From: Flavobacterium salilacus subsp. salilacus | GTDB lineage: Bacteria; Bacteroidota; Bacteroidia; Flavobacteriales; Flavobacteriaceae | Assembly: GCF_004634195.1 (NCBI RefSeq) | Contig: NZ_SKBP01000006.1 | Coordinates: 110,199 to 174,198, forward strand | Reading direction: 5' to 3' | DNA: 64,000 nt | In this document: piece by piece, positions 17,355-26,592 of the stretch | How positions within the stretch are numbered: the first letter of the stretch is position 1 | Layout: each line of letters opens with the position of its first letter | Translations under genes and position numbers: made by a program | The notes under the pieces: model-generated | What the model was told of the DNA's origin: nothing | The model's database searches: none | What the model saw: only the letters and a program-made list of their open reading frames with translations

Positions 17355-18533
17355 CTAATCATCTTTACGCCATTTTTTTGTTTCCTCAAAAATATGCTCC
17401 ATTATAGCAGCATCTTCTTCGGTAAACTCTACATGACGACGTGACATTACTATTTTTGCCGTTTCAAAGGCTTTCTTAGTTATATAGGTTGTAAAGCCTG
17501 ATGCTCCGCCCCAAGAAAAACTCGGTACAAAATTGCGTGGGAAACCGCTGCCAAATATATTAGCGCTCACACCCACTACAGTACCGGTATTAAACATGGT
17601 GTTTATACCGCACTTGCTGTGGTCGCCCATCATCAATCCGCAAAACTGTAACCCTGTTTTAACGAAGCCTTCTTTTTCATAGCTCCACAGTTTTACCTCT
17701 TCGTAATTATTTTTAAGGTTAGAGTTGTTAGTATCTGCGCCAAGGTTACACCACTCGCCCAATACCGAATTTCCTAAAAAGCCGTCGTGCCCTTTGTTGG
17801 AATAACCAAACAGTACTGAGTTACTTACTTCTCCACCAACGCGGGAGTGTGGCCCTACGGTAGTAGCACCATATATTTTTGCGCCCATTTTTACCTGCGC
17901 GCCTTCGCATAATGCAAATGGACCACGAATAACGGAGCCTTCCATAATATCGGTATCCCTACCTATATATATTGGTCCTGTGGATGCATTTAGCGTAACA
18001 AACTGTAGTACTGCACCATCTTCTATAAAAATATTTTCGGGGGCAATAACATTTACCGTAGCGGGTATGGGTTGCGAGGTGCGCCCTTCGGTAATCAGTT
18101 CAAAATCTTCGCGTATGGCAGCATCATTATTTTTAAAAATATCCCAGGGATTTTCTACCCTTATACAATCTTCGGTATATTCTATAATTTCATACGTATC
18201 AAAATCTACTTCTTCCTGTGTATCTTTGGTATAAAAAGCAATAACCTCTTCACCATAAAAAATAGCCTGATTTTCTTCAAGCCCCTGTACCATTTCCGCC
18301 ATATCCTCTGTTGGCAGGAATGATGCATTTATCATGATATTTTCTTCCATTTCTACCATAGGGTACTTATCCATAAGGTATTCTTCGGTAAGGGTTGTGG
18401 TGGTATAGCTCAGGTGCTTTTCCCATTTTTCGCGAATAGTAAGTATTCCTATCCTTATGTCTGCCACAGGGCGGGTATAGGTAAACGGCAATAGCGCGTT
18501 GCGTACGGTTCCGTCAAAAAGTATATAGTTCAT
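17355..18533 (-). CDS. GlmU-family putative sugar nucleotidyltransferase
   Basis: 392 residues. The N-terminal half is a degenerate nucleotidyltransferase-like region (MNYILFDGTVRNALLPFTYTRPVADIRIGILTIREKW). The C-terminal half (~165-370) has left-handed beta-helix hexapeptide repeats (VIAPENIFIEDGAVLQF, GPIYIGRDTDIMEGSVIRGPF, GAKIYGATTVGPHSRVGGEVSNSVLFGY, GDHSKCGINTMFNTGTVVG). It is the protein that Bacteroidetes genomes carry as 'GlmU family', distinct from true GlmU because the canonical LAAGxGTRM start is missing. Cytoplasmic acyl- or nucleotidyl-transfer in cell-wall sugar metabolism is possible but unproven. Confidence 0.85.
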   Translation of the reverse strand: MNYILFDGTVRNALLPFTYTRPVADIRIGILTIREKWEKHLSYTTTTLTEEYLMDKYPMVEMEENIMINASFLPTEDMAEMVQGLEENQAIFYGEEVIAFYTKDTQEEVDFDTYEIIEYTEDCIRVENPWDIFKNNDAAIREDFELITEGRTSQPIPATVNVIAPENIFIEDGAVLQFVTLNASTGPIYIGRDTDIMEGSVIRGPFALCEGAQVKMGAKIYGATTVGPHSRVGGEVSNSVLFGYSNKGHDGFLGNSVLGEWCNLGADTNNSNLKNNYEEVKLWSYEKEGFVKTGLQFCGLMMGDHSKCGINTMFNTGTVVGVSANIFGSGFPRNFVPSFSWGGASGFTTYITKKAFETAKIVMSRRHVEFTEEDAAIMEHIFEETKKWRKDD

Positions 18534-18643
18534 GGTTTGCTGTGTTTATGTTCCAAAAATAGATAATAAAGTTGTAAAGTTATAACCTAAAAATCATGCA
18601 GGCAGTATTAAGTTAAAATTTTAATGATAGCTTAAAAAAAGGC

Positions 18644-18676
18644 ATAAAAAAACCTTCCGTTTCGGGAAGGTTTTCT
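18644..18676 (-). terminator. Terminator of rpmE2
   Basis: On the minus strand AAAACCTTCC-CGAAAC-GGAAGGTTTTTTT lies 22 bp after the L31 stop. Confidence 0.88.
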
Positions 18677-18697
18677 GTATATTTTGAAATCCAAAAA

Positions 18698-18949
18698 TTA
18701 TTTTTTGAATTTAGCATATTTGTTTTTGAACTTGTCGATACGTCCTGCGGTATCGATAAGTTTAGATTTACCTGTATAGAATGGGTGTGATGTTCTGGAA
18801 ATCTCCATTTTCACTACCGGATATTCAACTCCGTCCACTTCAATCGTTTCTTTTGTGTCTGCTGTAGATTTAGTAATAAAAACATCCTCGTTAGACATGT
18901 CTTTGAATGCAACTAATCTGTAATTTTCTGGGTGAATACCTTTTTTCAT
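18698..18949 (-). CDS. rpmE2: 50S ribosomal protein L31, type B
   Basis: 83 residues beginning [20 protein letters not shown]. The central [40 protein letters not shown] is the L31 signature. The zinc cysteines of type A L31 are absent, so this is the type B paralogue. It binds the 50S subunit near the central protuberance. It is monocistronic with its own terminator. Confidence 0.96.
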   Translation of the reverse strand: MKKGIHPENYRLVAFKDMSNEDVFITKSTADTKETIEVDGVEYPVVKMEISRTSHPFYTGKSKLIDTAGRIDKFKNKYAKFKK

Positions 18950-19164
18950 CTTTACGTAAATTTTATTTTGTTATGGCTGTAATCTCATTTTGCGGCTTTC
19001 CTTATAATAGGGAAAGGTATAAACGTTTTTACAACTTTTTGTTTTTAAACATTTTAAATTCGAGAGTGCAAAAGTACAATTATTTTTTTAATATCAAATA
19101 GCTACTATTATTTTTTTCGCTGTAACAACACTGTTATTTTCACGACTCATTCTATTGTAATTAG

Positions 19165-19172
19165 TATATTTG
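19165..19172 (+). promoter_or_regulatory. -7 box upstream of the DUF4199/GT2 genes
   Basis: TATATTTG matches TAnnTTTG and lies 22 bp before the ATG at 19195. A correctly spaced -33 TTG is not seen. Confidence 0.45.
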
Positions 19173-19194
19173 TATTTTAAAACCAATCAATATC

Positions 19195-19728
19195 ATGACT
19201 GACATAGTAAAAAAGAACGGATTAAATTTCGGTATTATAATTGGCGTATTTTCCATATTAGTAACAACAATGATTTACATTGTTGATGTAAAAATGTTTG
19301 CCAGTTATTGGATAGGCATATTATCATTTTTTATAAGCCTTATTATAGCTATTATTGCTGTAGTTAAATCTAAAAAAGCACTTGGTGGTTATATATCCTT
19401 TAAAGAAGCTTTTACAGTTTATTTCATAGTAATGGTTGTTGGATCGGCAATCGGAAGTATATTTATGTATATTCTTTTTAATTTAATAGACCCTGCTTCA
19501 AAAGATATTATCATGGAAGCTGTAATTGAAAAAACGGTTGCCATGATGCAAAGTTTGGGTTCTCCAACCGGGGATATAAAAACCACTGTCGAACAGATAG
19601 AAACAACGGATAACTTTAGTATAGCTTCGCAGATAAAATCATTTATTTGGGGACTCGTATTCTATATAATAATAGGTCTTATCGTGGCTGCCGCAATGAA
19701 AAAAAGCAAGCCTGAGTTCGAAAACTAG
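19195..19728 (+). CDS. DUF4199-type membrane protein
   Basis: 177 residues with four hydrophobic segments (~12-28, ~37-58, ~72-96, ~150-168) and a polar amphipathic stretch between the third and fourth. The GGYISFKEAFTVYFIVMVVGSAIGSIFMYILFNLIDP block is typical of the DUF4199 family, which is widespread in Bacteroidetes and has no assigned function. The next gene, a GT2 glycosyltransferase, starts at the base after its stop, so the pair is certainly co-transcribed, as in many flavobacteria. Confidence 0.85.
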   Translation: MTDIVKKNGLNFGIIIGVFSILVTTMIYIVDVKMFASYWIGILSFFISLIIAIIAVVKSKKALGGYISFKEAFTVYFIVMVVGSAIGSIFMYILFNLIDPASKDIIMEAVIEKTVAMMQSLGSPTGDIKTTVEQIETTDNFSIASQIKSFIWGLVFYIIIGLIVAAAMKKSKPEFEN

Positions 19729-20679
19729 ATGAATTTATCCATAGTAATCCCACTCCTTAACGAAGAGGAATCTCTTAACGAATTGCACCAATGGATTGTT
19801 TCCGTAATGGTGAGTAACAACTTTAGCTACGAAATTATTTTTATAGACGACGGCAGTACTGACAGTTCCTGGCAAAAAATACAGGCACTTTCGGCTACTG
19901 ACGCTAATGTAAAAGGCATACGCTTTTTGCATAACTATGGTAAATCGCAGGCGTTGCATGCCGGTTTTGCAAAGGCGCAGGGAGATGTTATTATTACTAT
20001 GGATGCCGACCTCCAGGACAGCCCCAACGAAATACCCGAACTGTATAACATGATTACAGGCAAGGGTTTCGACTTAGTATCGGGCTGGAAAAAAAAGCGA
20101 TATGACTCCATACTGTCTAAAAATTTACCCTCTAAGCTTTTTAACTGGGCAGCACGTAAAACATCGGGGGTAAAGCTGCATGACTTTAACTGCGGGTTGA
20201 AAGCCTATAAAAACACCGTAGTAAAAAACATCGAGGTATCGGGCGAAATGCACCGTTATATACCGGTGCTTGCCAAAAATGCAGGATTTGCCAAAATAGG
20301 CGAAAAAGTAGTAGTACACCAAGCAAGAAAATATGGCAGTACCAAGTTTGGTATGGAACGGTTTATAAACGGTTTTCTCGACCTTATTACAATTTGGTTT
20401 ATATCACGTTTTGGCAAACGTCCCATGCACCTTTTTGGTGCGCTGGGCGTACTCATGTTTATTATAGGATTCCTATCGGCAGCTTACATCGGTTTTATAA
20501 AGCTGTACAAACTGTACAATCATGAGCCCACTATATTGGTAACTGATAATCCTTGGTTTTACATCGCGCTTACTACTATGATAATAGGAACACAGCTTTT
20601 CCTCGCAGGGTTTTTAGGAGAAATTATTTTGCGTACTAAAAACAATGAGGAACGCTACAAAATAAGCGAAACACTGTAA
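19729..20679 (+). CDS. Family 2 glycosyltransferase (GtrB/DPM1-like, membrane-anchored)
   Basis: 316 residues. An N-terminal GT-A domain (MNLSIVIPLLNEEESLNEL, IIFIDDGSTDSSW, ADLQDSPNEIPELY as the DxD motif region) carries the polyprenyl-phosphate glycosyltransferase features VSGWKKKR and HRYIPVLA, and QARKYGSTKFG before the membrane part. Two transmembrane helices follow (~232-254 and ~270-295). It probably transfers a sugar from a nucleotide donor to undecaprenyl phosphate at the inner membrane. It sits directly behind the DUF4199 gene and ahead of a phosphosugar mutase. Confidence 0.92.
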   Translation: MNLSIVIPLLNEEESLNELHQWIVSVMVSNNFSYEIIFIDDGSTDSSWQKIQALSATDANVKGIRFLHNYGKSQALHAGFAKAQGDVIITMDADLQDSPNEIPELYNMITGKGFDLVSGWKKKRYDSILSKNLPSKLFNWAARKTSGVKLHDFNCGLKAYKNTVVKNIEVSGEMHRYIPVLAKNAGFAKIGEKVVVHQARKYGSTKFGMERFINGFLDLITIWFISRFGKRPMHLFGALGVLMFIIGFLSAAYIGFIKLYKLYNHEPTILVTDNPWFYIALTTMIIGTQLFLAGFLGEIILRTKNNEERYKISETL

Positions 20680-20739
20680 TAAAAATAATTTGTATCTTCA
20701 ATTCATAAAAACCAACCATTAAACTTACATTATAATTCT

Positions 20740-22467
20740 ATGGATATTGAAAAATCGATACTGGAAAAAGTAAATATATGGCTAACGCCTGATTTTGATA
20801 CCGATACACAAAATGCGATACAGGAAATGATGACCTCATCGCTCAAAGATCTTGAAGAAAGTTTTTATAAAAACCTTGAATTTGGTACAGGTGGCATACG
20901 CGGCATTATGGGTCCGGGTACTAACCGTATTAATAAATATACATTGGGTAAAGCCACACAAGGTTTATCTGATTACTTAAAAAAATCATTTGCTAACCAG
21001 CAAATTAAAGTAGCTATCGCCTATGACTGCCGTCATAACAGCGATACACTTGCTAAAGTGGTTGCCGATGTACTCTCAGCTAATGGCATTAAAGTATTCC
21101 TTTTCTCTGATATGCGCCCCACGCCCGAACTATCATTTGCCGTTAAACAATTAGACTGCCAAGCAGGTATAGTACTTACAGCATCACATAACCCGCCCGA
21201 ATATAACGGTTATAAGGTGTACTGGCAGGATGGCGGGCAACTTGTACCACCACAGGATGAAGAAATTATAGATACTATTGAGGCGTTAGAGTATAATCAG
21301 ATTAAATTTGAAGCTAACGAAAGCCTTATAGAGTATATAGACACTGCTATTGATAAAGCATTCATACAATCTTCCCTAAAAAATGCTACTTTCAATACAC
21401 CGCAGGAAGCTAAAGACAATTTAACCATTGTATTTACAGCACTCCACGGGACATCTATAAAATTGGTGCCTGACTTACTGGAAGCTGCCGGTTATAAAAA
21501 GGTACACCTTGTAGCAGAACAGGCTGTACCCAACGGTAATTTCCCAACAGTAAAATCGCCCAATCCCGAAGAGCCCGAAGCATTAGCTATGGCGGTAGCT
21601 TTAGCCGATTTGACAGACGCGGATATAGTGATAGGCACTGACCCCGACAGCGACAGGCTGGGTGTAGCCGTGCGCAATGATAAAGGTGTTATGACATTGC
21701 TTAACGGTAATCAAACCATGGTGCTGATGACACAGTTTTTATTGGAGCAATGGAAGAAGCATGACAAAATAACAGACAGTCAGTTTATTGGCTCAACTAT
21801 TGTATCTACCCCAATGATGATGGAGCTTGCCACAGCCTATAATGTAGAGTGTAAAGTGGGGCTTACAGGCTTTAAGTGGATTGCCAAAATGATAAAAGAC
21901 TTCCCCGAATTGGAGTTTATAGGCGGTGGAGAAGAAAGTTTCGGTTATATGGTGGGCGATGCCGTACGCGATAAAGATGCCGTTACCTCTACCCTGCTGG
22001 TTTGCGAAATGGCTGCACAGGCTAAAGCCAAAGGCAGCTCTGTATATCAGGAATTATTACGCCTTTATACCGAGTTTGGGTTTTATAAAGAGTCGCTCAT
22101 ATCACTTACCAAAAAAGGTATTGAAGGCGCAGAGGAGATAAAACAAATGATGATAAACCTGCGCGAAAACCCAATGAGCGAAATAAACGGTCAGCGTGTG
22201 GTAATGGTGGAGGACTATCAGTCATCAACAGCCCGAAACCTGTTGACGGGTGAAACGGAAGAATTATATCTGCCAAAATCGAATGTGCTTATTTACTACC
22301 TGGAAGACGGCAGTAAAATATGCGCCCGACCAAGCGGTACCGAACCAAAAATTAAATTTTACTTTAGTGTAAACGATACACTGGAGCATGTTGACGATTT
22401 TAAGGATGCAGAAGCCGCACTTACCCAAAAAATTGAAAACATTATAAAAGCAATGAACCTTATTTAA
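20740..22467 (+). CDS. Phospho-sugar mutase (phosphoglucomutase/phosphomannomutase)
   Basis: 575 residues in four mutase domains. The active-site serine loop is TASHNPPEYNGYKVYW (Ser ~149). The metal loop is GTDPDSDRLGVAV. The sugar-specificity loop is GGGEESFGYMVG. The phosphate-binding C-terminal loop is RPSGTEPKIKFYFSV. An early FGTGGIRGIMGPGTNRIN is also diagnostic. It interconverts hexose 1- and 6-phosphates. Its length is that of the larger PgcA/PGM2-like group. The ABC exporter gene starts 4 bp after its stop, so the two are co-transcribed. Confidence 0.94.
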   Translation: MDIEKSILEKVNIWLTPDFDTDTQNAIQEMMTSSLKDLEESFYKNLEFGTGGIRGIMGPGTNRINKYTLGKATQGLSDYLKKSFANQQIKVAIAYDCRHNSDTLAKVVADVLSANGIKVFLFSDMRPTPELSFAVKQLDCQAGIVLTASHNPPEYNGYKVYWQDGGQLVPPQDEEIIDTIEALEYNQIKFEANESLIEYIDTAIDKAFIQSSLKNATFNTPQEAKDNLTIVFTALHGTSIKLVPDLLEAAGYKKVHLVAEQAVPNGNFPTVKSPNPEEPEALAMAVALADLTDADIVIGTDPDSDRLGVAVRNDKGVMTLLNGNQTMVLMTQFLLEQWKKHDKITDSQFIGSTIVSTPMMMELATAYNVECKVGLTGFKWIAKMIKDFPELEFIGGGEESFGYMVGDAVRDKDAVTSTLLVCEMAAQAKAKGSSVYQELLRLYTEFGFYKESLISLTKKGIEGAEEIKQMMINLRENPMSEINGQRVVMVEDYQSSTARNLLTGETEELYLPKSNVLIYYLEDGSKICARPSGTEPKIKFYFSVNDTLEHVDDFKDAEAALTQKIENIIKAMNLI

Positions 22468-22471
22468 GTTA

Positions 22472-24301
22472 ATGAACTATTTTAAAAAGATTTTTCGCTT
22501 TGCGAAACCTTATAGAAAATATGCTGCACTGAACATTTTCTTTAATATTTTTTATGCTCTGTTCAGTGCACTTTCTTTTGTATCACTCATACCCATGCTT
22601 GATGTTCTTTTCGGAGAGGATAAAGACAAAGTTATAAGCAAACCAGTTTATACAGGAATATTAGAAATTGGAGAGTATGGAAAAACATACATGGGGTATT
22701 ATATACAAAATGCAACCATAGAGCACGGTCAACAATATACACTCACTATAGTAATAGGACTCATCATATCGATGTTCCTGTTGAAAAACATGTGTAATTA
22801 TTGGGCTATGTACTTCATTACTTTTTTAAGAAATGGTGTGCTGAAAGATATAAGAAATGCCATGTATAAAAAGATTGTAGAGCTGCCATTGGCTTACTTT
22901 TCAGAAAAAAGAAAAGGAGACACTATGGCGCGTATATCGTCTGATGTATTAGAGATACAACACTCTTTCCTATCTATTTTGGAACTCATTGTGCGTGAGC
23001 CATTAACTATTATTTTTACTATAATTGTGATGTTAACTATAAGCACGAAGCTCACGATATTTGTTTTCATTTTTATACCCGTTTCAGGGTATGCTATCTC
23101 TCTGGTAGGAAAATCATTAAAAAAACGATCAGACCGTGCACAAAGAGAACAGGGATATTTCCTTTCTATTATTGAAGAAACCTTAGGAGGACTCAAAGTA
23201 ATAAAAGGCTTTAATTCTGAACCTTATTTCAATAAAAAATTCCAGCATTCTACTAATAAGTTTTATCATTTTTCCAACAAAGTCCTTAACAGACAAAACC
23301 TGGCATCACCAACCAGTGAATTTTTAGGCATTGTAGTTATTACTGTATTACTGTGGTATGGAGGACATATGGTATTAGTAGAAAAAAGCTTAGATCCTTC
23401 CGACTTTATCGTTTATATGGGACTTGCTTATAATATTCTTACTCCTGCAAAAGCTATTTCAAAAGCATCATATGGGGTTAAAAAAGGTAATGCCGCTGCC
23501 GAACGTGTTATGGAAGTACTCGAACAGGATAACCCAATTAAAGACAAACCCAATGCTATTGAAAAGAATTACTTTGAGCAGAATATATCTATAGAAAATA
23601 TTAATTTCCGATATGGGGAAGAAAATGTTTTAAAAGATTTTTCGCTTACTGTACCCAAAGGGCAAACCGTTGCTTTGGTAGGGCAATCGGGCAGCGGAAA
23701 GAGTACCATTGCCAACCTGCTTACCCGTTTTTATGACGTGCAGGAAGGCAGTATAAAAATAGATGGTATTGACATTAGGGATTATAAGCTGAAATCGGTA
23801 CGCGGTATGATGGGGCTGGTTACTCAGGACAGTATATTATTTAATGATTCTATCAGGAATAATGTTGCCTTAGGTAAAGAAAATGCAAGCGATGAAGAAA
23901 TAATTGAAGCCTTGAAAATAGCCAATGCCTATGAGTTTGTAAAAGATCTGCCTGAGGGCATAGAAACCAACATAGGCGACAGCGGAAACAAACTGAGCGG
24001 TGGGCAAAAACAACGCCTTAGTATAGCCAGAGCAGTATTGAAAAACCCACCGATAATGATACTGGACGAAGCCACCTCGGCACTGGATACCGAAAGCGAA
24101 AGACTGGTACAACAAGCATTGGAAAACATGATGCAAAACCGTACATCGGTAGTTATAGCACACAGACTCTCTACGATACAAAAAGCCGATAAAATTATAG
24201 TGATGCAAAAAGGTAAGATTGTAGAACAAGGTACGCATGATGAACTTCTTGCCCTTGATGGCATATACAGAAAACTGGTAATGATGCAAAGTTTCGAATA
24301 A
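22472..24301 (+). CDS. MsbA-like ABC exporter (permease fused to ATPase)
   Basis: 609 residues. The N-terminal transmembrane domain (~15-335, six helices) includes the coupling region RNGVLKDIRNAMYKKIVELPLAYFSEKRKGDTMARISSDV. The C-terminal nucleotide-binding domain has Walker A GQSGSGKST (~410), Q-loop VTQDSILFND, signature LSGGQKQRLSIARA, Walker B IMILDEATSALD and H-loop VIAHRLS. It is a half-transporter that dimerises in the inner membrane to flip lipid or drug substrates. Lipid A core export (MsbA) is plausible given the neighbouring sugar genes but is not proven by sequence. Confidence 0.92.
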   Translation: MNYFKKIFRFAKPYRKYAALNIFFNIFYALFSALSFVSLIPMLDVLFGEDKDKVISKPVYTGILEIGEYGKTYMGYYIQNATIEHGQQYTLTIVIGLIISMFLLKNMCNYWAMYFITFLRNGVLKDIRNAMYKKIVELPLAYFSEKRKGDTMARISSDVLEIQHSFLSILELIVREPLTIIFTIIVMLTISTKLTIFVFIFIPVSGYAISLVGKSLKKRSDRAQREQGYFLSIIEETLGGLKVIKGFNSEPYFNKKFQHSTNKFYHFSNKVLNRQNLASPTSEFLGIVVITVLLWYGGHMVLVEKSLDPSDFIVYMGLAYNILTPAKAISKASYGVKKGNAAAERVMEVLEQDNPIKDKPNAIEKNYFEQNISIENINFRYGEENVLKDFSLTVPKGQTVALVGQSGSGKSTIANLLTRFYDVQEGSIKIDGIDIRDYKLKSVRGMMGLVTQDSILFNDSIRNNVALGKENASDEEIIEALKIANAYEFVKDLPEGIETNIGDSGNKLSGGQKQRLSIARAVLKNPPIMILDEATSALDTESERLVQQALENMMQNRTSVVIAHRLSTIQKADKIIVMQKGKIVEQGTHDELLALDGIYRKLVMMQSFE

Positions 24302-24324
24302 CTATTGTTAATAATATGATAAGG

Positions 24325-24353
24325 AATAGCTGCACGTTTGCAGCTATTTTTTA
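24325..24353 (+). terminator. Terminator of the mutase-exporter operon
   Basis: TAGCTGCA-CGTT-TGCAGCTA followed by TTTTTT, about 25 bp past the exporter stop. Confidence 0.85.
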
Positions 24354-24392
24354 TGCAGTATATTTAGCTTTGCCAAAATAAAAACTGATACT

Positions 24393-25016
24393 ATGCCCGG
24401 AAAAGCAATTATTTACGACCTCGATAATACCATATATCCCGTTAGCGCCATAGGCGACAAACTGTTTGGTTCGTTGTTTACTCTTATCCTCGAAAGCGGT
24501 CAGCATAATGAAGATTACGAAGCGATACGCAAAGCCATTATGCGCACCCCCTTCAGGCTGGTAGCGCAACGTTTTAACTTTAGTGACGAGCTTACCCAAA
24601 AAGGTATCGACTTACAGGAAGAGCTGGAATATAATGAAACCATAGCCCCTTTTGATGATTATTTTGAAATTCATAATATTGTTGCCGACCGCTTTTTAGT
24701 CACTACAGGCTTCCGCAAAATGCAACTGAGCAAAATAAAACATTTGGGCATTGAAAACGATTTTAAAGAAGTGCATGTAGTAAATCCGGTAATTACCAGT
24801 AAAAAAGAAGTTTTTGCCAATATATTGCAGCGTCATAATTATGCCCCAGAAGAGGTACTGGTAGTAGGTGACGACCCAGAATCGGAAATTGCTGCAGCAA
24901 AAGCATTGGGAATACCCACCGTATTGTATGACCGAAACAAAGAACAAAACTCTGATATGGCTGACTATACCATAAACCATTTTAAAGAACTTGCCCTTAT
25001 TTATAATACCAAGTAA
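24393..25016 (+). CDS. HAD-superfamily hydrolase
   Basis: 207 residues. All four HAD motifs are visible: motif I YDLDNTIYP (Asp9 nucleophile, Asp11), motif II FLVTTGFRKMQ (Thr), motif III ITSKKEVFANIL (Lys), and motif IV VLVVGDDPESEIAAAKALGIPTVLYDR. A helical cap lies at ~18-85. It resembles Sdt1/YjjG-type nucleotidases; the substrate (a small phosphate ester or nucleotide) is not determined. A TAGCTTTG -7 box lies at 24365-24372, about 20 bp before the ATG. Confidence 0.88.
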   Translation: MPGKAIIYDLDNTIYPVSAIGDKLFGSLFTLILESGQHNEDYEAIRKAIMRTPFRLVAQRFNFSDELTQKGIDLQEELEYNETIAPFDDYFEIHNIVADRFLVTTGFRKMQLSKIKHLGIENDFKEVHVVNPVITSKKEVFANILQRHNYAPEEVLVVGDDPESEIAAAKALGIPTVLYDRNKEQNSDMADYTINHFKELALIYNTK

Positions 25017-25093
25017 ACTAATAACAATATTTTAATGGTTAGTATGGCGTAACATTTGTACATTTAACATATTAAATAAGCCAACTGATTGTT

Positions 25094-25792
25094 ATGTATG
25101 TTCCTCAGAAAAATATAACCTTACCCGAACCCGATACTGTGGTATGGAAGTATTTAGACCTTTCTAAATTTTTGGATTTACTGCTTTGTAAAAAGCTGTT
25201 TATGGCACGTGCCGATAAATTTGAAGACCAGTATGAAGGCACATTCAGCGAGCCTACGTATGGCGAAATGAAAAAGATTGCCCAAAACAATCCTGAATTT
25301 CTATCCCGTTACAAAACACACAGAGAGAAAGTAGTAATAAGCAGTTGGCACATTAACGAGCATGAATCGTATGCCATGTGGCAAATTTTTACGCAAAACA
25401 GCGAAGGGCTTGCCATACAATCTACAATAGGACGGCTACAACAGGCTTTAGCTTCTGAAACCAAGTATGAACAGCATATTGGTGCTGTAAACTATATTGA
25501 TTACAAAAAAGAGTTCATTCCGTTTGATGACATCTTCTTCCCATTCCTGTTTAAAAGAAAAAGTTTTCAATATGAAGGCGAGGTACGCATCATATCTGAC
25601 TATACCAAATATGGCAAAACTATAAACGACGGAGTAAAAATTGATGTGGATATTAACCGCCTTATTGAGAAAGTATATATACACCCAAAGTCAGAAAACT
25701 GGTATAAAAACCTCGTTTTTCAGCTTATGGAACAGTTGGGATTCAATTTTACAATTGAAAAATCAGACCTGGAGAGTGATATCTTGATTTAG
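25094..25792 (+). CDS. DUF2971-type protein
   Basis: 232 residues, with no signal or membrane segment. The pattern VWKYLDLSKFLDLLLCKKLFMARADKFEDQYEGTFSEPT ... VVISSWHINEHESYAMWQIFTQNSEGLAIQSTIGRLQQAL ... YKRKSFQYEGEVRII matches DUF2971 (a dinucleotide-like fold of unknown role, sometimes next to defence genes). Here it stands alone between a HAD gene and a lipoprotein on the other strand. The function is unknown. Confidence 0.75.
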   Translation: MYVPQKNITLPEPDTVVWKYLDLSKFLDLLLCKKLFMARADKFEDQYEGTFSEPTYGEMKKIAQNNPEFLSRYKTHREKVVISSWHINEHESYAMWQIFTQNSEGLAIQSTIGRLQQALASETKYEQHIGAVNYIDYKKEFIPFDDIFFPFLFKRKSFQYEGEVRIISDYTKYGKTINDGVKIDVDINRLIEKVYIHPKSENWYKNLVFQLMEQLGFNFTIEKSDLESDILI

Positions 25793-25796
25793 AATA

Positions 25797-26552
25797 TTAT
25801 AAATCGCTTAGCGTATCTTTCACAACAGTTGCAACAGGCTCATAATCGGTTACTTTCCAATCCGGCGAGAGCAGGCTTACATAATAATAGTGCACTTTAT
25901 CATTTTTATCAAAAGCACCATTTTTATTAATATCCTCAATAGTACGGAAGTATAACCTGTTTTGTACCTCTACAACATTCCAGTCTATAAGCTCTTGCAT
26001 ATCATGCGATAATTTGCGGAAATTCCTCCCGCTTATCTCGCTTATATACAGTGATTTTATATCGTTAATATCTATCCTCCCGTCATGGTTGGTATCAGAA
26101 TCTACCAGTGTATATACAAGTACGTGTTTTTTGGTAAGCGCATTAAGATAAGTAGCGGTTTGTATTTGTATTTTTTTATCTGTGAGTGAATATAACGCTG
26201 TAGAATCGATATGCTGAAATTTTAAGTTCTCAAAATATCCCGTAATTTCAAAACGGTTATAATTCGATATAGCATAACTGATATTGTTAGTCCTGCTGGT
26301 TCCGTAAATTTTGCTTCTGTCATCATAAATGCGGATGTCGCCAATAGGGTATATCAGGTACTTAGTGCCCTCCATATGTACAGGCAAATCGGCAATTTTT
26401 ATTTGAGTAGAGTCAACTTTTGGAGTTTCTTTCTTTGCCTCCTCAGTATCTTCATAAATTACCTTTGGCTTTGGTTTTTCCTCTTCGCCACAACCTAAAG
26501 CAAGGAGTGCAAAAAATGTTAGTACTAAGAGTGCGTTTTTTTTCATTTTCAT
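25797..26552 (-). CDS. Lipoprotein with two EF-hand-like loops
   Basis: 251 residues. A lipoprotein signal peptide ends LALG|CGEEE (Cys ~21), followed by a charged linker. The body has two dockerin/EF-hand-type loops, DTNHDGRIDINDI (~155-167) and DINKNGAFDKNDK (~212-224). Both have Asp/Asn at the calcium-coordinating positions. No enzyme motif is visible. It lies 40 bp downstream of the TonB receptor on the same strand and may be part of the same transcript, so a surface role with that receptor is possible. Confidence 0.72.
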   Translation of the reverse strand: MKMKKNALLVLTFFALLALGCGEEEKPKPKVIYEDTEEAKKETPKVDSTQIKIADLPVHMEGTKYLIYPIGDIRIYDDRSKIYGTSRTNNISYAISNYNRFEITGYFENLKFQHIDSTALYSLTDKKIQIQTATYLNALTKKHVLVYTLVDSDTNHDGRIDINDIKSLYISEISGRNFRKLSHDMQELIDWNVVEVQNRLYFRTIEDINKNGAFDKNDKVHYYYVSLLSPDWKVTDYEPVATVVKDTLSDL

Positions 26553-26592
26553 ATCAGATATATTACCAAAAATACTGAAAATGTTTGAATAA